DNA from: Sipunculus nudus
Lineage: Eukaryota > Annelida > Sipuncula > Golfingiida > Sipunculidae
Length of the DNA stretch: 64,000 bases
Reading direction: 5' to 3'
Assembly (NCBI GenBank): GCA_026874595.1
Contig: CM049307.1
Location: 34,762,862 to 34,826,861 of the forward strand
The position numbers were made by a program, and so were the translations under genes. Shown here piece by piece: positions 1 through 11,117 of this stretch. The number at the start of each line of letters is the position of its first letter. Positions within the stretch are counted from its first letter, which is position 1. The notes beneath the pieces are model-generated. The model was not told the origin of the DNA, searched no databases, and saw only the letters and a program-made list of their open reading frames with translations.

Positions 1-188
1 AAGAATATGAAACACAGCACTGCCACAGTGATTGATGCCCATCGCCAGCGATAAGGTGCTTCGTGAAAGGATGGTCCTTCAATTTTATTTGCATAGCTGC
101 CATCTGATTGGAACATCGGCAGGAGCTCTTCTCTATCAATGTCCTTCTTCCTCCTCCCTGGGCTCCGGCCTTTCCTTGGTTTACTCAT
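1..188 (-). CDS. First coding exon of an unrecognised membrane protein (partial, runs off the window)
   Basis: Reading the minus strand from the ATG at 188-186, the frame stays open to base 1 and gives 62 residues without a stop or a clear splice donor. The N-terminus is basic (RKGRSPGRRKK, residues 5-15). It is followed by DREELL (18-23), which fits the acidic dileucine pattern [DE]xxxL[LI] used for endosome/lysosome sorting. After a polar stretch comes YRWRW (about 47-51) and then a hydrophobic run (ASITVAVLCFIF) that looks like the start of a first transmembrane helix. An A at -3 before the ATG favours this start. The order dileucine, Arg/Trp-rich step, helix recalls lysosomal major-facilitator proteins such as the MFSD8 type, but that is only a resemblance and I do not assign a family. 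The protein would be multi-pass or single-pass depending on sequence outside the window. Confidence 0.6.
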   Translation of the reverse strand, partial: MSKPRKGRSPGRRKKDIDREELLPMFQSDGSYANKIEGPSFHEAPYRWRWASITVAVLCFIF

Positions 189-853
189 GTTTATGATTCA
201 GGTAGGAATCACTTGACTCTGGAGTTCCTGAACATAAATACAAACATAATCAATCATAATGAATATATACAGTGACAAAGTAACAAACAAAATAAGAAAT
301 TTCTTGGCATAGAAGATGCCATAGTATCCCCAGACAATTAAGGCGTACCCCTTTCTAAAATAATCCCCCTTCTTCAGAAGCATAAACTGACATATGACAA
401 GGCCAAGACCACCAGGGTCATAGTCACAAATGTATGAACTTCTTGAAGGGGACAATTCACATATCAAATTTAAAGAAAAGAAAACAAGTTATTCAAAAAT
501 ATTGGTACATATACACAGCGTATGAGCGCGCATGGAACTCTGCCAATGGTCTGCAGAATGAACAAATCTTACAACTATAGTCTGTTCCACTGATGGGCAC
601 CCACTGAAATATGTTAATCTTTTCTAAATATCACAGAAAGTAAGCTGCAATGGAGGAATGAGGCATACTCCTTATTAACTAGATTGAAACCAAAACCATA
701 CCTTGTTAAATATTTAAGTAATTCGTTAAAATCAAAATATGAGATAATTCTAAAAATAACAGTCCCTTTGTTACAACATCTTAACCAAACTGTCCAGTGA
801 ATGGTACAAAGTTACAAAACCATGACTAATTTAATTTATTCACTTTAATATCA
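189..853. other. Gene-free AT-rich stretch upstream of the left-edge gene
   Basis: This lies 5' of the minus-strand exon and should hold its 5' UTR, first intron or promoter. I see no TATA-like block, CpG-rich island or further coding exon. Frames open here are short and lack any recognisable motif. Confidence 0.4.
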
Positions 854-1117
854 GTGGGGGCGGTGGTGTAATGGTTAAGGTGTGGGGCTCACAATCGAGA
901 GGCGGTGAGTTCGAATCCAGGTCAGACCCCAACCGTGCCAAGATCTTTGGGTACCAGTAAATACTGATAAGGTAATCTGCGATGGAATAGCCTCTTATCC
1001 AGGAGGAGTTTAACTCCTAAGTTGTTTCACGTTACAGAAACTGGGATAAGCTCCACCCTGATGAGGCATTAGGCTCAGGTATAAAAACCCAACAGACTTA
1101 ACCTTTTTACCTACCAA
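854..1117 (+). mobile_element. tRNA-derived SINE
   Basis: The first 70 bases look like a decayed tRNA. A box-A-like stretch (TGGTGTAATGGTTAAGG, about 863-879) is followed after roughly 30 bases by a good box B (GAGTTCGAATCC, 907-918), the internal RNA polymerase III promoter. A tRNA-unrelated body follows, with GGGATAAGCTCC near 1040 and a TTAACCTTTTTACC tail. The head is not a functional tRNA gene, because the acceptor stem cannot pair. The layout matches bivalve tRNA-SINEs with a conserved central domain, but the exact family is an inference. Confidence 0.7.
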
Positions 1118-1767
1118 ACAAACTTATGAAGGCATATGTAAATGCTCACATGGTGAAACAACTACATTTAAAGACTGTTGAATGGTTGTTGAGTGTCAAA
1201 ATTATTCTAACTATGGACCCATGGGTCTTGACTCTCAGATGAATTTGATTGTAAGGATATTTCAATGCTGGACCATTACTTTTCAAGTACATGTGAACCA
1301 TGTATATGAAAATGCAAGTACTAAACAATTTGAACAAGAACCAATAACACAAACATCATTACTTAAATACTGGATTAGGTGCACAAAACACAAAATTGAT
1401 TGATTATATAAATCTTATCTGCCCAAAATCAAATAGCATGAGTTTTTTGTACTATAAACTTTCCTTTTCATATCATTGTTGACTGTACGATGGTCAACAG
1501 ACGAGGGACAATGCACACCATCGCATAAGCTCACAGGTTAGCTAAAAATATGAGGTGCCACCAGTATTCAGGAACTGAAGAAACTAATTATGATCAATAA
1601 GGGCATCACTAGATAACATTGCATCTAAATACTAACATTACTGTGATTTGATGGGAGAAAAAAACTACAGGAGTCACCACCAGTCTTATACAACTGAAGG
1701 AACTAGTCATGTTCATAAAACATACCTGGTTTAAGTGACCTCCCTGGATATTTACTAAGAAGTTTCT
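1118..1767. repeat. Fragments of head/tail repeat families 1 and 2
   Basis: A degenerate family-1 head (GGACCCATGGGTC) sits at about 1215. A family-2 tail (ACCATCGCATAAGCTCACAG followed by GTTAGCTAAAAA) sits at about 1517-1549. After it begins body sequence with a GGTGCCACCAGT core that belongs to family 1 and continues into the duplicated region, ending at a family-1 tail (GTCAGCTGAGCTAAAAA) near 1881-1898. No coding potential is apparent. Confidence 0.55.
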
Positions 1768-2105
1768 AGGTCCAGGAGTTAAGATTTGTGCCCTGCAAAC
1801 AGACACCCAGATGGCCGGGCACCTGGATGCCCTGATGGGAGACAGACAATGTGCCATTCCTATACCTCAGTTGACCTTCAAGTCAGCTGAGCTAAAAATT
1901 GTAATTGTAGTAAAAGTGAGACTGCTAACCCATGACAGAAGCCATGCCTCTTGGCTAAAAAGGTTCAGTAGAAAAAGAAGGTTGTAACTATATAAATGTT
2001 GTGTTTTTGTTAAGTTGTTTTACATCTCATTATCAGGCCTTTGCTTCCTTTTCAGCTTAAGTGTCAAATTGTGTGGGACAGATGGTGGAACAGACTATAA
2101 ACATC

Positions 2106-3245
2106 TAATACATCAAGGGACTTCGTGAATCCACAAAAATCAGTGTAGAAGGGATGAAGTAAGGCATGGTGGCAAGGGGAAATAGTTAGATGTGTTACAT
2201 ATAAGCATGGATGTCTGCCAATTAAACATGCTTGAAGGTGGCACCACCTATTATTTGAAAAAGAAACTATCCAAGATGTATGCACATACAAAGGTTCAGG
2301 TGGAAAAGTCTAACCACCGCCGAGATATGAGTGATTTTATCCCACAGCAGACAAACAGATGGACGCTGTCCAAAATGGTTGCAGGTGGTGACACCAGTTT
2401 TGTGTATGATGGAGAGATATGTGAGATCCAAACACATGCCAAACTTCAGGCAGATACGTCAAACCAGTGAGGAGATATAAGCATTGATGTCTGCAGCATG
2501 AATGTGAATGTAGGTGGTGACACCTGTCATAAAATCACGAAAGCTATACAGGATGTATAAGCATGCCAAGTTTCAGGTGAATAAGTCAAACCACTGCCGA
2601 GATATGAGTGATTTTAACCCAAGTCAAAGGAACAGATGGACACTGTGCAAAAATGGTTGCAGGTGGTGCCATCAGTTTCTTGTATGATACAGAGCTATGT
2701 GAGATCTAAACACTTGCAAATTTTCAGGAAGAAAGGTCAAACAGGTCTGGAGATTTAGGCATGGATGTCTGCAGTGTGAATGTGAATGTAGGTGGTGCCA
2801 CATGTCAGAAAATCAAGAAAGCTATCGAGGATGTATAGGCATGCCAAATTTCAGGTGAATTAGTCAAACCACTGCAGAGATAGGGGTGATTTTAACCCAA
2901 GGCAGAAAAATCAGATGGATGCTGTGCAAAAATGATTGTAGATGGTGCCACCATTATTGTGTATGTTATAAAGCTATCCAAGGGCTACATTTGCGCAAAA
3001 AACTTTTCCTGATTGGTCAAACGAGTCTGAAGATATGTGTGTTTGTGTGTCAAAACAGACGCACAGATGGACGCACTGGACAGAGGAAAAATCAGAGGTC
3101 AACGCAAAATGGTTAGACACCAGTTCACATGTGTAAGTTTCAGAAAAATTGGTCCAGTAGTCTCAGAGGAGTTCTCCGGAAACCAATACAGCGCCAGGAC
3201 CCGGTCAGAAACACAGTATCCGCAAAACTTTGTTTTGGCGAATAC
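2106..3245 (+). mobile_element. Family-4 tandem-core (pearl-like) element, copy A1
   Basis: A degenerate head (GTGAATCCACAAAAATCAG, about 2124) is followed by alternating half-units of roughly 130 and 150 bp, giving a composite period near 280 bp. Units are marked by GGTGGTGACACC-type palindromes near 2381, 2511, 2658, 2790 and 2939. Each unit repeats the same phrases (GAGATATGAGTGATTTTA, CAGACAAACAGATGGACGCT, AGCTATGTGAGATCT). The element ends in a hairpin at 3216-3245, GTATCCGCAAAAC pairing with GTTTTGGCGAATAC. Short ORFs across the array are repeat shadows. It is non-coding and non-autonomous as far as can be seen. Confidence 0.65.
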
Positions 3246-3260
3246 AATTACTACTGACTA

Positions 3261-3548
3261 TGTGGTGAAAATGACAACCAAACATCTGGTGAAAATAACA
3301 ACTAAACATCTGGTGAAAATGACAACCACACAGCTGGTGAAAATGACAACTAAACATACGGTGAAAATGACATTTAACAGCTGGTGATAAATGACAGCTA
3401 AACATCTGGTGAAAATCACAACCAAACATCTGGTGAAAATCACAAGTAAACATCTTGTGAAAATCACAACCAAACATCTGGTGAAAATCACAACTAAAAA
3501 TCTGGTCAAAATCACAACCAAACATCTTGTGAAAATGTCAACTCAAAA
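3261..3548. repeat. 24-bp minisatellite, about 12 units (copy A)
   Basis: The unit is CTGGTGAAAATGACAACCAA plus ACAT, repeated with small changes. Because 24 is a multiple of three, several frames on both strands stay open and would encode octapeptide repeats such as LVKMTTKH. One unit (near 3381) carries GGTGATAAATGA, which breaks the plus frame. There is no start context or flanking coding sequence, so this is read as a minisatellite and not a gene. Confidence 0.85.
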
Positions 3549-4737
3549 TGTATCTTTGTTTATAAAATATATCATGGAACACCTCAGTCTTGGTTTTGTT
3601 GGCTGCTTGTAACCACTATGTAATCATGTCATATTCTGTCACCTCACACTGAATCAGTTTATGGAACAATAAAATAACTACAGGGCCATCTTGGATCAGG
3701 TTGCAGAACAATTAGAAATTGGAGGACTTGATAAAATAACTACGTAGAACAATACGATAATAAAAGGGCTGATTTATCTGTCATCATGTGATGATATATA
3801 TTTAAATATCCATCCCAATATATTATATATTATATATAAATATTCTATTCTAATATTTAAATTATATCAGGATACAAAATACTAAATTTATTTATAGGTA
3901 TACTTTACACATCACAAAATTCATGCAAAACACAAGGAATGTTTAATTTTAAATTACCATTTACATGAACTAATTTGCCTAGTGAACAAATCAAGAAACC
4001 TGGTATCTAAAATTAACACATTAAATAATATTTTAACTCTTTGACAAATAATGCATGTACTTTATGAGATATGATGCTCCTCATGCTTTCTGTCCACTCT
4101 GATTTTCAGAAGTGAAAGTCCCAGTGTGTGTATTCATTATTGAAGTTCTTGTGTTCCAATAAACACCTCTGAATTATGCCCAAGTTCGTCATGTGTGACC
4201 AGTATTCATTGTTGCAACTTGGTCAACCTTAGCAAATATTCAAGTGACTGGTCTCTACCATGTTAATACGGTTTACATGACAAATAACCATCACCAAGAA
4301 CTGTCTATATCATATGAATAAACTTACTACTTACCAATAGGAGGAACCAATTATTAATTGATATGTAACAGTTGTAATCATTTGGTACTGTGATGTATTC
4401 TGAACTGTGGACATTCAGATAATACACTGCCTTTTTACTACATACTAAGTGAACACATACAAAGCTGTGCTGTGTTGATATTAAGACAGATCAATACGGC
4501 CAAGGTGAAGAAGACTTCTTATGAAGTATGTCTGTGGCGGTATCTACTTGTATATCAATAAATGAACAGTGAACACAATGTGTCTCCAGACAGGTATCAC
4601 AGCACAAACACTGAATAGGACAATAAATACAGCTGGTGTATGTTAACCTAGCAGTGTATTGTATAATATACCATTCACTGCATTTAACAGTAACATAGAA
4701 CCTGAAAGTTACTAACAACAACCTGTCAAACTTGGAG
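3549..4737. other. Gene-free duplicated stretch
   Basis: AT-rich sequence with TATATTATATAT runs near 3816-3850. It matches 19150-20335 in copy B closely. No coding motif, RNA gene or transposon end was recognised. Confidence 0.5.
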
Positions 4738-5008
4738 CATGGTGGTATAATGGTGGTATAAAGGTTAAAGGAGCTGGACTTGGGTAATTGCGCAAGGTTG
4801 TGGGTTTGCATCCTGATGTAACAGCTGTCTGCGCTAAGACTCCTAGGCAAAGTCTTTACCACAAGGATGCGCTCTCTTGACCCAGGAGTGAATGGGTATT
4901 GATCATGGGTGGAAGGCAAATGTAGAACGAATAACCTTCTAGTGCCTGTTATGACTGCTTGGTTTGTATGCTCCCCAGTGAGCCAAGAAAAGCTACAAAT
5001 TATCACAT
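4738..5008 (+). mobile_element. tRNA-derived SINE, plus orientation (copy A)
   Basis: A tRNA-like head has a degenerate box A (GGTGGTATAAAGGTTAAAGG) and box B (GTGGGTTTGCATCC, about 4799). It is followed by a conserved body (CTTGACCCAGGAGTGAATGG at about 4875) and a 3' part ending in AGCCAAGAAAAGCTACAA. The same family occurs inverted at 12072-12312 and in both places in copy B, so there are four copies in the window. An open minus-strand frame across it (171 codons here) recurs in all copies because the SINE body is conserved, not because it is a gene. Confidence 0.7.
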
Positions 5009-5844
5009 CTCAAGTAAAATTGCATTACTCCTTGCCCTGTTAATTGACAACAAAAGCCTTTTTCAAATTTCATCACAAAATTGCCCAAATATCACTCCAT
5101 TAAATTGTTAATAATAGCTCTAGGTATAAGTCTTAATAAATATAGCAACAAATCTGCATCATAAGAGGCACTTATTTCTGCATGAACATGGAGACATGTC
5201 CTATTATTTATAAACAAAACATAAAGCACCCCAATATGGACTGGTCTTGGATACCAGCACGGCAGCAGTTGAACCAAATGATTACTTTTCTCACAAAAAC
5301 TGGTGCTGAGGAAAAGAGAGGACTTATTTTTCACTGCCTTACTCCATATTTAAGTATATATATATAACTGCAGTACAAGTGAAACATGACTTTTTAATAT
5401 TTTTTTATAAAAATATTTTTATCTGACCCTTGGATAAGCTGTTCCGGCAATTGTGACTGGTATCATGACTCCCAGGCCCAGTCCATTGATTTAAGAGAAG
5501 CCTGTGTGTCATGTTTTCATGGCTACATTGCCACATATGTTGTCTTACAAACAGCTTGAATATAGTTCACAAACACATACATCCATAACAGGGGGATTTT
5601 TACAGCCTTTCTCAGCAATTTTTAACCCATATTTCTTTAATATATATGCAGGATAAGTCAGAAATCCTACAGAAAATGAAAAGACTGGAACTATCATCAT
5701 GATTCTAATGATTTATTTATGATAATTTATTCAAATTTTATATATTAAGAATTTGAACAAATGACCAATGCAACACAGTTTAAGTAATTATGACTGAGAA
5801 ATTACAATTCTGTGTGTGAACAGTTAACCACCACTGCACACTGA
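5009..5844. other. Gene-free duplicated stretch left of the hAT insertion
   Basis: Matches 20610-21444 nearly base for base. Contains ATATATATA near 5357 and no recognisable gene or element end. Confidence 0.5.
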
Positions 5845-5852
5845 GCAGTGAC

Positions 5853-5990
5853 CAGACCTGGGAGCCGCCGCCGAATTGAGCCAGCCGCCGCCGTTTATTA
5901 TATAAGCAAGCCGCCGCCGATTCTTTTTTTGAGCCGCCACCGCCAGCCAGCCGCCGCCGATTATTTTAAACCGGCTCAGCCGCCGGCGAA
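5853..5990 (+). repeat. hAT left terminal and subterminal repeats
   Basis: A 14-bp terminal inverted repeat is followed by about five GCCGCCGCC-containing motifs separated by AT-rich spacers. It is strongly GC-rich compared with the surrounding DNA. By analogy with other hAT elements these are probable transposase binding sites (inference). Confidence 0.75.
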
Positions 5991-6149
5991 ATACTGAATA
6001 CGCCGGTGATAAAAGGCTGTATTAGACATTCTGTGACAACAGCAAGACAGCCTTTTCTGGATATTGTACCATATAGCAATAACACGTCAAAGTCGTCAAT
6101 ACGAACCATTTTTTCCAGCAGTTAGTAATCTTTCCAACTTACGCTAGGC

Positions 6150-6192
6150 GCCGCTACCGCTCCACAGGCTCACCAGTGGTTGCGGTAGCGGC
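6150..6192. repeat. Perfect 11-bp hairpin inside the hAT element
   Basis: GCCGCTACCGC (6150-6160) and its complement GCGGTAGCGGC (6182-6192) enclose a 21-base loop that itself has CCAC/GTGG at its borders. It may be a binding site or an RNA hairpin in the 5' leader; no function can be assigned. Confidence 0.55.
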
Positions 6193-6490
6193 CTCTTGTG
6201 GATGAATGTCATGGAAACCTGTTGGCTGACTCGGGACTCGTTGGAATCATCTCACTGCGTCTGTGCAGACGGCACATGCTCCGTAAATTTATAACGGAAG
6301 GTTTTTATAAACGTCATTGTCAGTGGTTTAATCTTGTATAAAATTTAAAAGCTCGTCTTACCTAGACATCAGTAGTGTTATAGTGCACCGGGCACGTGAT
6401 GTGTGTATGGCTTACTTGTTAAAATTATGAAAAAGTATTCCGTATCCCCCAAGAACTGATACTGATGCAGCTGCTTAATGATCAGATACT

Positions 6491-6493
<3 letters not shown>

Positions 6494-6539
<46 letters not shown>
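6494..6539. repeat. (AT)n microsatellite
   Basis: About 23 AT dinucleotides inside the hAT left arm. Confidence 0.95.
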
Positions 6540-6540
<1 letters not shown>

Positions 6541-6950
6541 CAAATGTTTATCACTTTAAATGTCGATTAGAAACTATTGGCCTTATAATCAGATAATATA
6601 AGCAGAGAACGATGTCTGGCATTATGTGCTCTGAGTTTCCCCAGCCACGGTGGGCCGGGACCGCCTGTTTAAAGTTGTTACAATGTATTAAGTGTCAGTT
6701 TTGTGGCTCTGTTAGCAAAGGTCACACAGGTTGTTATATTGATAAATCACCGACTACTAATTGATTGTACAATATTTATTTAATTTTTAAAAGAATAAAG
6801 CATTGCTCTGACTTATATAAGTTATAATCACTTCTGAATCGTACTGATGAATAGTCTTGTGTGTATAGGGAAAATACAGTAATACACGTTTCCTTTGTAA
6901 CGGCTGTGACTTTGTGACTAACTGCCCTCGGTTCAGATTCCTAACCGGCT

Positions 6951-6967
6951 CCCCCCCCCCCCCCCCC
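6951..6967. repeat. Poly-C tract (17 C)
   Basis: Uninterrupted C run inside the hAT left arm; length is likely variable or error-prone. Confidence 0.9.
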
Positions 6968-7127
6968 GCGACCTCCGACCCCAATCCTCCGGTATTCAGG
7001 CTAAGGCTTATAGGCATAAATTAACACGCAGCCGTCATGGTTACCATTCAAGTGCCATTACTGACATAGCAAGCAGTATAATATATACCTTATACATACA
7101 GAGTTACATATCTCTGCAACACGTGTA

Positions 7128-7130
<3 letters not shown>

Positions 7131-7189
<59 letters not shown>
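7131..7189. repeat. (TA)n microsatellite
   Basis: About 29 TA dinucleotides inside the hAT left arm, upstream of the transposase exon. Confidence 0.95.
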
Positions 7190-7191
<2 letters not shown>

Positions 7192-7772
7192 TTTCTTCAT
7201 ATTCAGTGCTCACAAACAGTAAAAAATGACAGTTTCTCAATAAGGATTGTGTCATTTGTTTAATTGTTTACAAAGTTGTCAGTTTGCAAGATCTTCGGGT
7301 CAGCAGTAATATAGGGGTATGGACTGTTTTCCAAATACTTTGACAGCACTTTTTTTTTATGAACACTGAATCATTGATCATCTTGATTTTGCATGCTCAT
7401 CAATTTTTCATGGAATTGAAAGCTTGTTTCAATATGTTACTGTTTCAACTTGTAACATTATATAAATGTGTTTATTGAGACATTTATTTAAAAAAAACGA
7501 AACTGATCTTTCTCTAAAATGTACGTAATATGTACTATGAAACTGCAGGGCACGAATCATATAAGAATATTAAAGAAATAAAAATCCAGTGAAATTTATA
7601 TGACATAACTTTGAACCAGGTAAAGCCTTAAAATTTTTATTTTATTTTATATTCTAACCATGTGTTTGGCATCATGAAAACAGGATGTTATTATGTTAAT
7701 ATGTTATTACATTTTTTAAATTATATTGGATCAAGCACTTACATTATTCGGAATGTTATGGTATTATTAATG

Positions 7773-7784
7773 TTTGTATTTCAG
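7773..7784 (+). promoter_or_regulatory. Probable splice acceptor before the transposase exon
   Basis: The T-rich tract TTTGTATTTCAG ends in AG, and the frame is open from directly after it. The matching donor and upstream exon were not identified in the AT-rich left arm. Confidence 0.45.
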
Positions 7785-7794
7785 AGAGCAGCAT

Positions 7795-9840
7795 ATGGTT
7801 GAGATAAATGCAACAACGAGTCAACAAGGGAATTTAAGGAAGCGAAGAACCCCAAACACAAATGTTTCAATTAATCTGGCTCCTGAAAATTCCAAACTGA
7901 TGTCATACAAAGTTATATCTGATCCTGCAAAGGTAAAACGACATAGCAAAGTCTGGAGATACTATGGTCTTTTAGCAGATGGCAATGGAACTATCCTTCA
8001 AGAAGATGTATATTACTGTCGTCCATGTTTAACACAGGAAATAGACCTGCTCCGTGAAGGAAAAGCTGCACACATATCACGAATTCATCACCTTGAGGGT
8101 GGTACAGGCACAGGAAATATAAAAGTTCATCTCTTCAAAAAGCATAACATTGACACAGACAAGGACAGTGTGTTAAGAAAACAAAAAAATGTCTTAACAA
8201 ATTATTGCCAGTTGAAACCAACAGCAGCAAATTCACAATACGACATGAATAGAGATATTGTTCTATGGCTAAGTGAAGACTTGCAACCATTCAGCATTGT
8301 GGACAAAACTGGCTTCAAAAAGTTCACAGAGAAGAACTTTGGTATAAAATTGCCAGACAGGTCTACACTGGGGAAAGCCCCATTTGTTGACATGTACAAG
8401 ACCATTAAAGAGCACATTAAGTCAGAGCTACAGAGGGCTGAATCAGCAACGCTAATGTTTGATGGCTGGACAGACAGGTACCAGAAACTGCCATTTTTGG
8501 GAGTAAGAGTAGCTGTGATGCTGGACTGGCAAGTAAAGATCTTCACTCTGAGCTGTGTGCCTCTGGAGGGCCACACAGCAGCTAACATGAAGGACCATTT
8601 GAAAGACCTCATCTCTGACTTCTTTGGGAAGAATGCCAATGATCTGAAATTGCATGCAGTTCATGATGGTGCAGCAAACATGATGAAAACCTCAAGGTTA
8701 TTGAATATTGACAACCCACAACACTGTGTTGCACATGTTCTTCATTTACTTCTGAGTGAAGATGGGTTTAACAAGTCTGCAGCAGTGTCCGAACTCTTAC
8801 ACAAAGCTAGGAATATTGTGACTGCTCTTCACTACAAAAGCTACTCCCTCAGTCAAGAAGCTCTGTTCGAAAACGACCTAGCGATATTTGACAAGATATC
8901 CGAAGCATGTCATGTTAATCAGTTGGACGAGCAGTTCCCATTCCAACAGTTCTTCCAAGAGCCAGACACAGCGTGTACTGATACAGCCCAGCAGGCCTCC
9001 CATAAAACGCTCAAGATCCAAAACTGCACCAGGTGGAACAGTGCTTTAAGCATGCTCGAGTCAATTCTTTCCATGAAGAACGCATGTATGAACATGCTTA
9101 AAAAAATCGGCAAGTATGACCTCGTCATGGACGACGACGAAATACTCCTATTGCAAAATGTCGTTGACTTTCTCCAACCATTTCGAGATATGACAGAAAT
9201 TGTTAGCATATCAGGGAATTCCCTTGCCATAATTCCACTGATTAAAGGTCATATAGAAAATGTCTGTCAGGCGAAAGCTGGGGATTGCCCTGAAATCAAA
9301 CAACTAAAGAAAGCAGTTGCAAGCAGGATTGATGACCGATTAAGGATGTCAGACACTGCCAGAATGGCATGCATGGTTGATCCAGCCGTACGCCACATCT
9401 TTACTAAAGATGAAGTAATGGACACACTAATGGAGCAAGTAGATCCAAACCTACCAGGAGAAGGTGGCCCCTCAACATCTACAAATGTGGAGCCTAACAT
9501 GTCAAAGAAAATGAAGCTGTTGACATCACTAATTCCAAGCACATCTGTTGAAAAGGAAGACGATGGACTCAGAAATGAGATAAGAAATTATCAAGTACAT
9601 TCCCCAAATGTAGAGGAAAAGGCCAATGCATTGATGTTTTGGCAAAACAATCAAATGCATTATCCCCGACTCGCGATTGCAGCCAAAGAGTATCTTTCAA
9701 TCCCGTGTGCCAGTGTCCCCGTTGAGTGCATGTTTAGCACAACTGGTCTTATCATGAATTCAAAGAGGAGTTCACTAAGTCCTATGACAATGAATATGAC
9801 AACATTCATTCATGATAATATAAATTTCGTCAAGCCTTGA
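7795..9840 (+). CDS. hAT transposase with BED zinc finger, intact
   Basis: The first ATG in frame is at 7795 and gives 681 residues; TTG at 7774 is not a credible start here. A strong splice acceptor (TTTGTATTTCAG, ending 7784) precedes it, so an upstream exon may add a few residues. Domains, numbered from 7795: basic N-terminus; BED zinc finger 50-118 with W54, C75/C78 and H112/H117; RNase-H-like catalytic core with D223 (MFDGWTD) and D291 (AVHDGAANM); CxxH motif C311/H314; TRW at 412-414; C-terminal hAT dimerisation region about 609-675 with W616 and E644 in VPVECMFSTTG. D223, D291 and E644 fit the hAT DDE triad by position and context. There are no stops or frameshifts. It cuts and pastes the element by recognising its ends in the nucleus. 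It could alternatively be a domesticated ZBED gene, but the intact ends and target duplication around it argue for a transposon. Confidence 0.93.
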   Translation: MVEINATTSQQGNLRKRRTPNTNVSINLAPENSKLMSYKVISDPAKVKRHSKVWRYYGLLADGNGTILQEDVYYCRPCLTQEIDLLREGKAAHISRIHHLEGGTGTGNIKVHLFKKHNIDTDKDSVLRKQKNVLTNYCQLKPTAANSQYDMNRDIVLWLSEDLQPFSIVDKTGFKKFTEKNFGIKLPDRSTLGKAPFVDMYKTIKEHIKSELQRAESATLMFDGWTDRYQKLPFLGVRVAVMLDWQVKIFTLSCVPLEGHTAANMKDHLKDLISDFFGKNANDLKLHAVHDGAANMMKTSRLLNIDNPQHCVAHVLHLLLSEDGFNKSAAVSELLHKARNIVTALHYKSYSLSQEALFENDLAIFDKISEACHVNQLDEQFPFQQFFQEPDTACTDTAQQASHKTLKIQNCTRWNSALSMLESILSMKNACMNMLKKIGKYDLVMDDDEILLLQNVVDFLQPFRDMTEIVSISGNSLAIIPLIKGHIENVCQAKAGDCPEIKQLKKAVASRIDDRLRMSDTARMACMVDPAVRHIFTKDEVMDTLMEQVDPNLPGEGGPSTSTNVEPNMSKKMKLLTSLIPSTSVEKEDDGLRNEIRNYQVHSPNVEEKANALMFWQNNQMHYPRLAIAAKEYLSIPCASVPVECMFSTTGLIMNSKRSSLSPMTMNMTTFIHDNINFVKP

Positions 9841-9940
9841 ACGATTCATATGCATTATCTCCGAGCTCATATAGCCGCTACTAAATGAAACGGGTAAATC
9901 AGACTGGGACGGTAATCTAATTAGGTTAAGGTCACACTTA

Positions 9941-9946
9941 AATAAA
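9941..9946 (+). promoter_or_regulatory. Probable polyadenylation signal of the transposase gene
   Basis: AATAAA lies about 100 bases downstream of the stop codon, followed by an A-rich run. Confidence 0.5.
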
Positions 9947-11117
9947 AAAAAAAATTAACAGCTTACCAATCATATTTTTGAGCTGTAACAATAACCCAAC
10001 TGTCCGTCCGTCTGTCCTTAGTTTCAAGAACGCTAGTTATCATCGCCACTAGGCTATTTATTCCTGGAATATAAAAGTAATTATAAAAAACCACGTATGC
10101 CACGTGTTTATGGGGCTGCGCCATTATTTATGTTTAATCCAGGTTGCATAACCTACAGAGCTTCATCCATCCTGGGCAATGTGCACACATTACCTGATTA
10201 TAATGACATGCTAAATTATAGACTCCCGCGCATCTTTCATGTAGTCGGTAAAAAGTAAACATTGCAGATATTTCTTATCGCCGTCCCTACTTAGCCAGTT
10301 CTTGACCATGCTTCAGATAAATTTGAGATTTTTATGAAAACCTGAAATTTTGCTTTAATATTTCATGTGGGGTGTTATTTGAAGAAAATAAATTCAAACT
10401 CACTTTTGTACCCATAAGGCGATTAGCTCAAATACCACATATGTAATTTTATCAAGTTTCAGATGATTATTGTACAAGGCACATAACATATCCCCTTGTA
10501 ACATTGAATATAAGCTGTGGATTTGCTCCTCTAGACAAGACTTTGTGGTTTTAATAATTAATGGTAATCCTCAATATACTTTGATTAACCGAAGTAGGAA
10601 CATAATACTTTTTTTTTACCTAGTTCAAACTTTGAGGTTCAAGTGCATATCTTCATGGAACAAAATGTTTTGTACTCATAAGGTATTTTTTTTAATTTCT
10701 TATTAACTTAGGAGTATATAAGACATATGTTTGCACATGTTGCCAATTTCGGCAGAGGACTCGTTCAGCAAATGTTAAGCATGTTTTAACGGCGTTTCAT
10801 TTTAATATTTTCTCATTTTCATATATTTTTTGTACAACACAGGAGAATAATAACATGCACTTATTTTCTTTAATAAATCATTTTCTGTAACCAAATGTGT
10901 ACACATTTTTATTCCGAACAACCTTTAATAATACATTAACATGATAAAAATAATTGTGTGCCCATTCGTCATTATATGTTTGCCTTTAGTAGTAAAACTG
11001 TAGGCTAGCATCTAGTTTGCAAAAATACTTTCTTTTTGTTGTGATTATCTATGTTGTCAGTAATAAAAAAAATTATTATGAAAATAATGAGATTTTTGTC
11101 TATTAAACCTCTTCCAG
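9947..11117. other. hAT right arm, gene-free
   Basis: AT-rich filler between the transposase gene and the right subterminal motifs. Short open frames here have no recognisable motif. Confidence 0.6.

Noticed and set aside
854-926. Possible functional tRNA gene
   Set aside because: Box B is good but acceptor and anticodon stems do not pair convincingly and a SINE body follows.
3205-3525. Minus-strand frames of 106 and 87 codons
   Set aside because: They are read-through of the 24-bp minisatellite, repeated at 18806-19126; no coding context.
4491-5006. 171-codon minus-strand frame, repeated at 20092-20607
   Set aside because: It overlays a tRNA-derived SINE. The same peptide appears wherever the SINE occurs, including inverted copies at 12.1 and 22.3 kb.
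7774-7794. TTG at 7774 as transposase start
   Set aside because: TTG is not a usual start in animals and the codons lie across a strong splice acceptor. The first ATG at 7795 precedes the BED finger.
8202-9542. Antisense frames within the transposase (8202-8639, 8919-9230, 9267-9542)
   Set aside because: Shadows of the transposase coding strand with no motifs.
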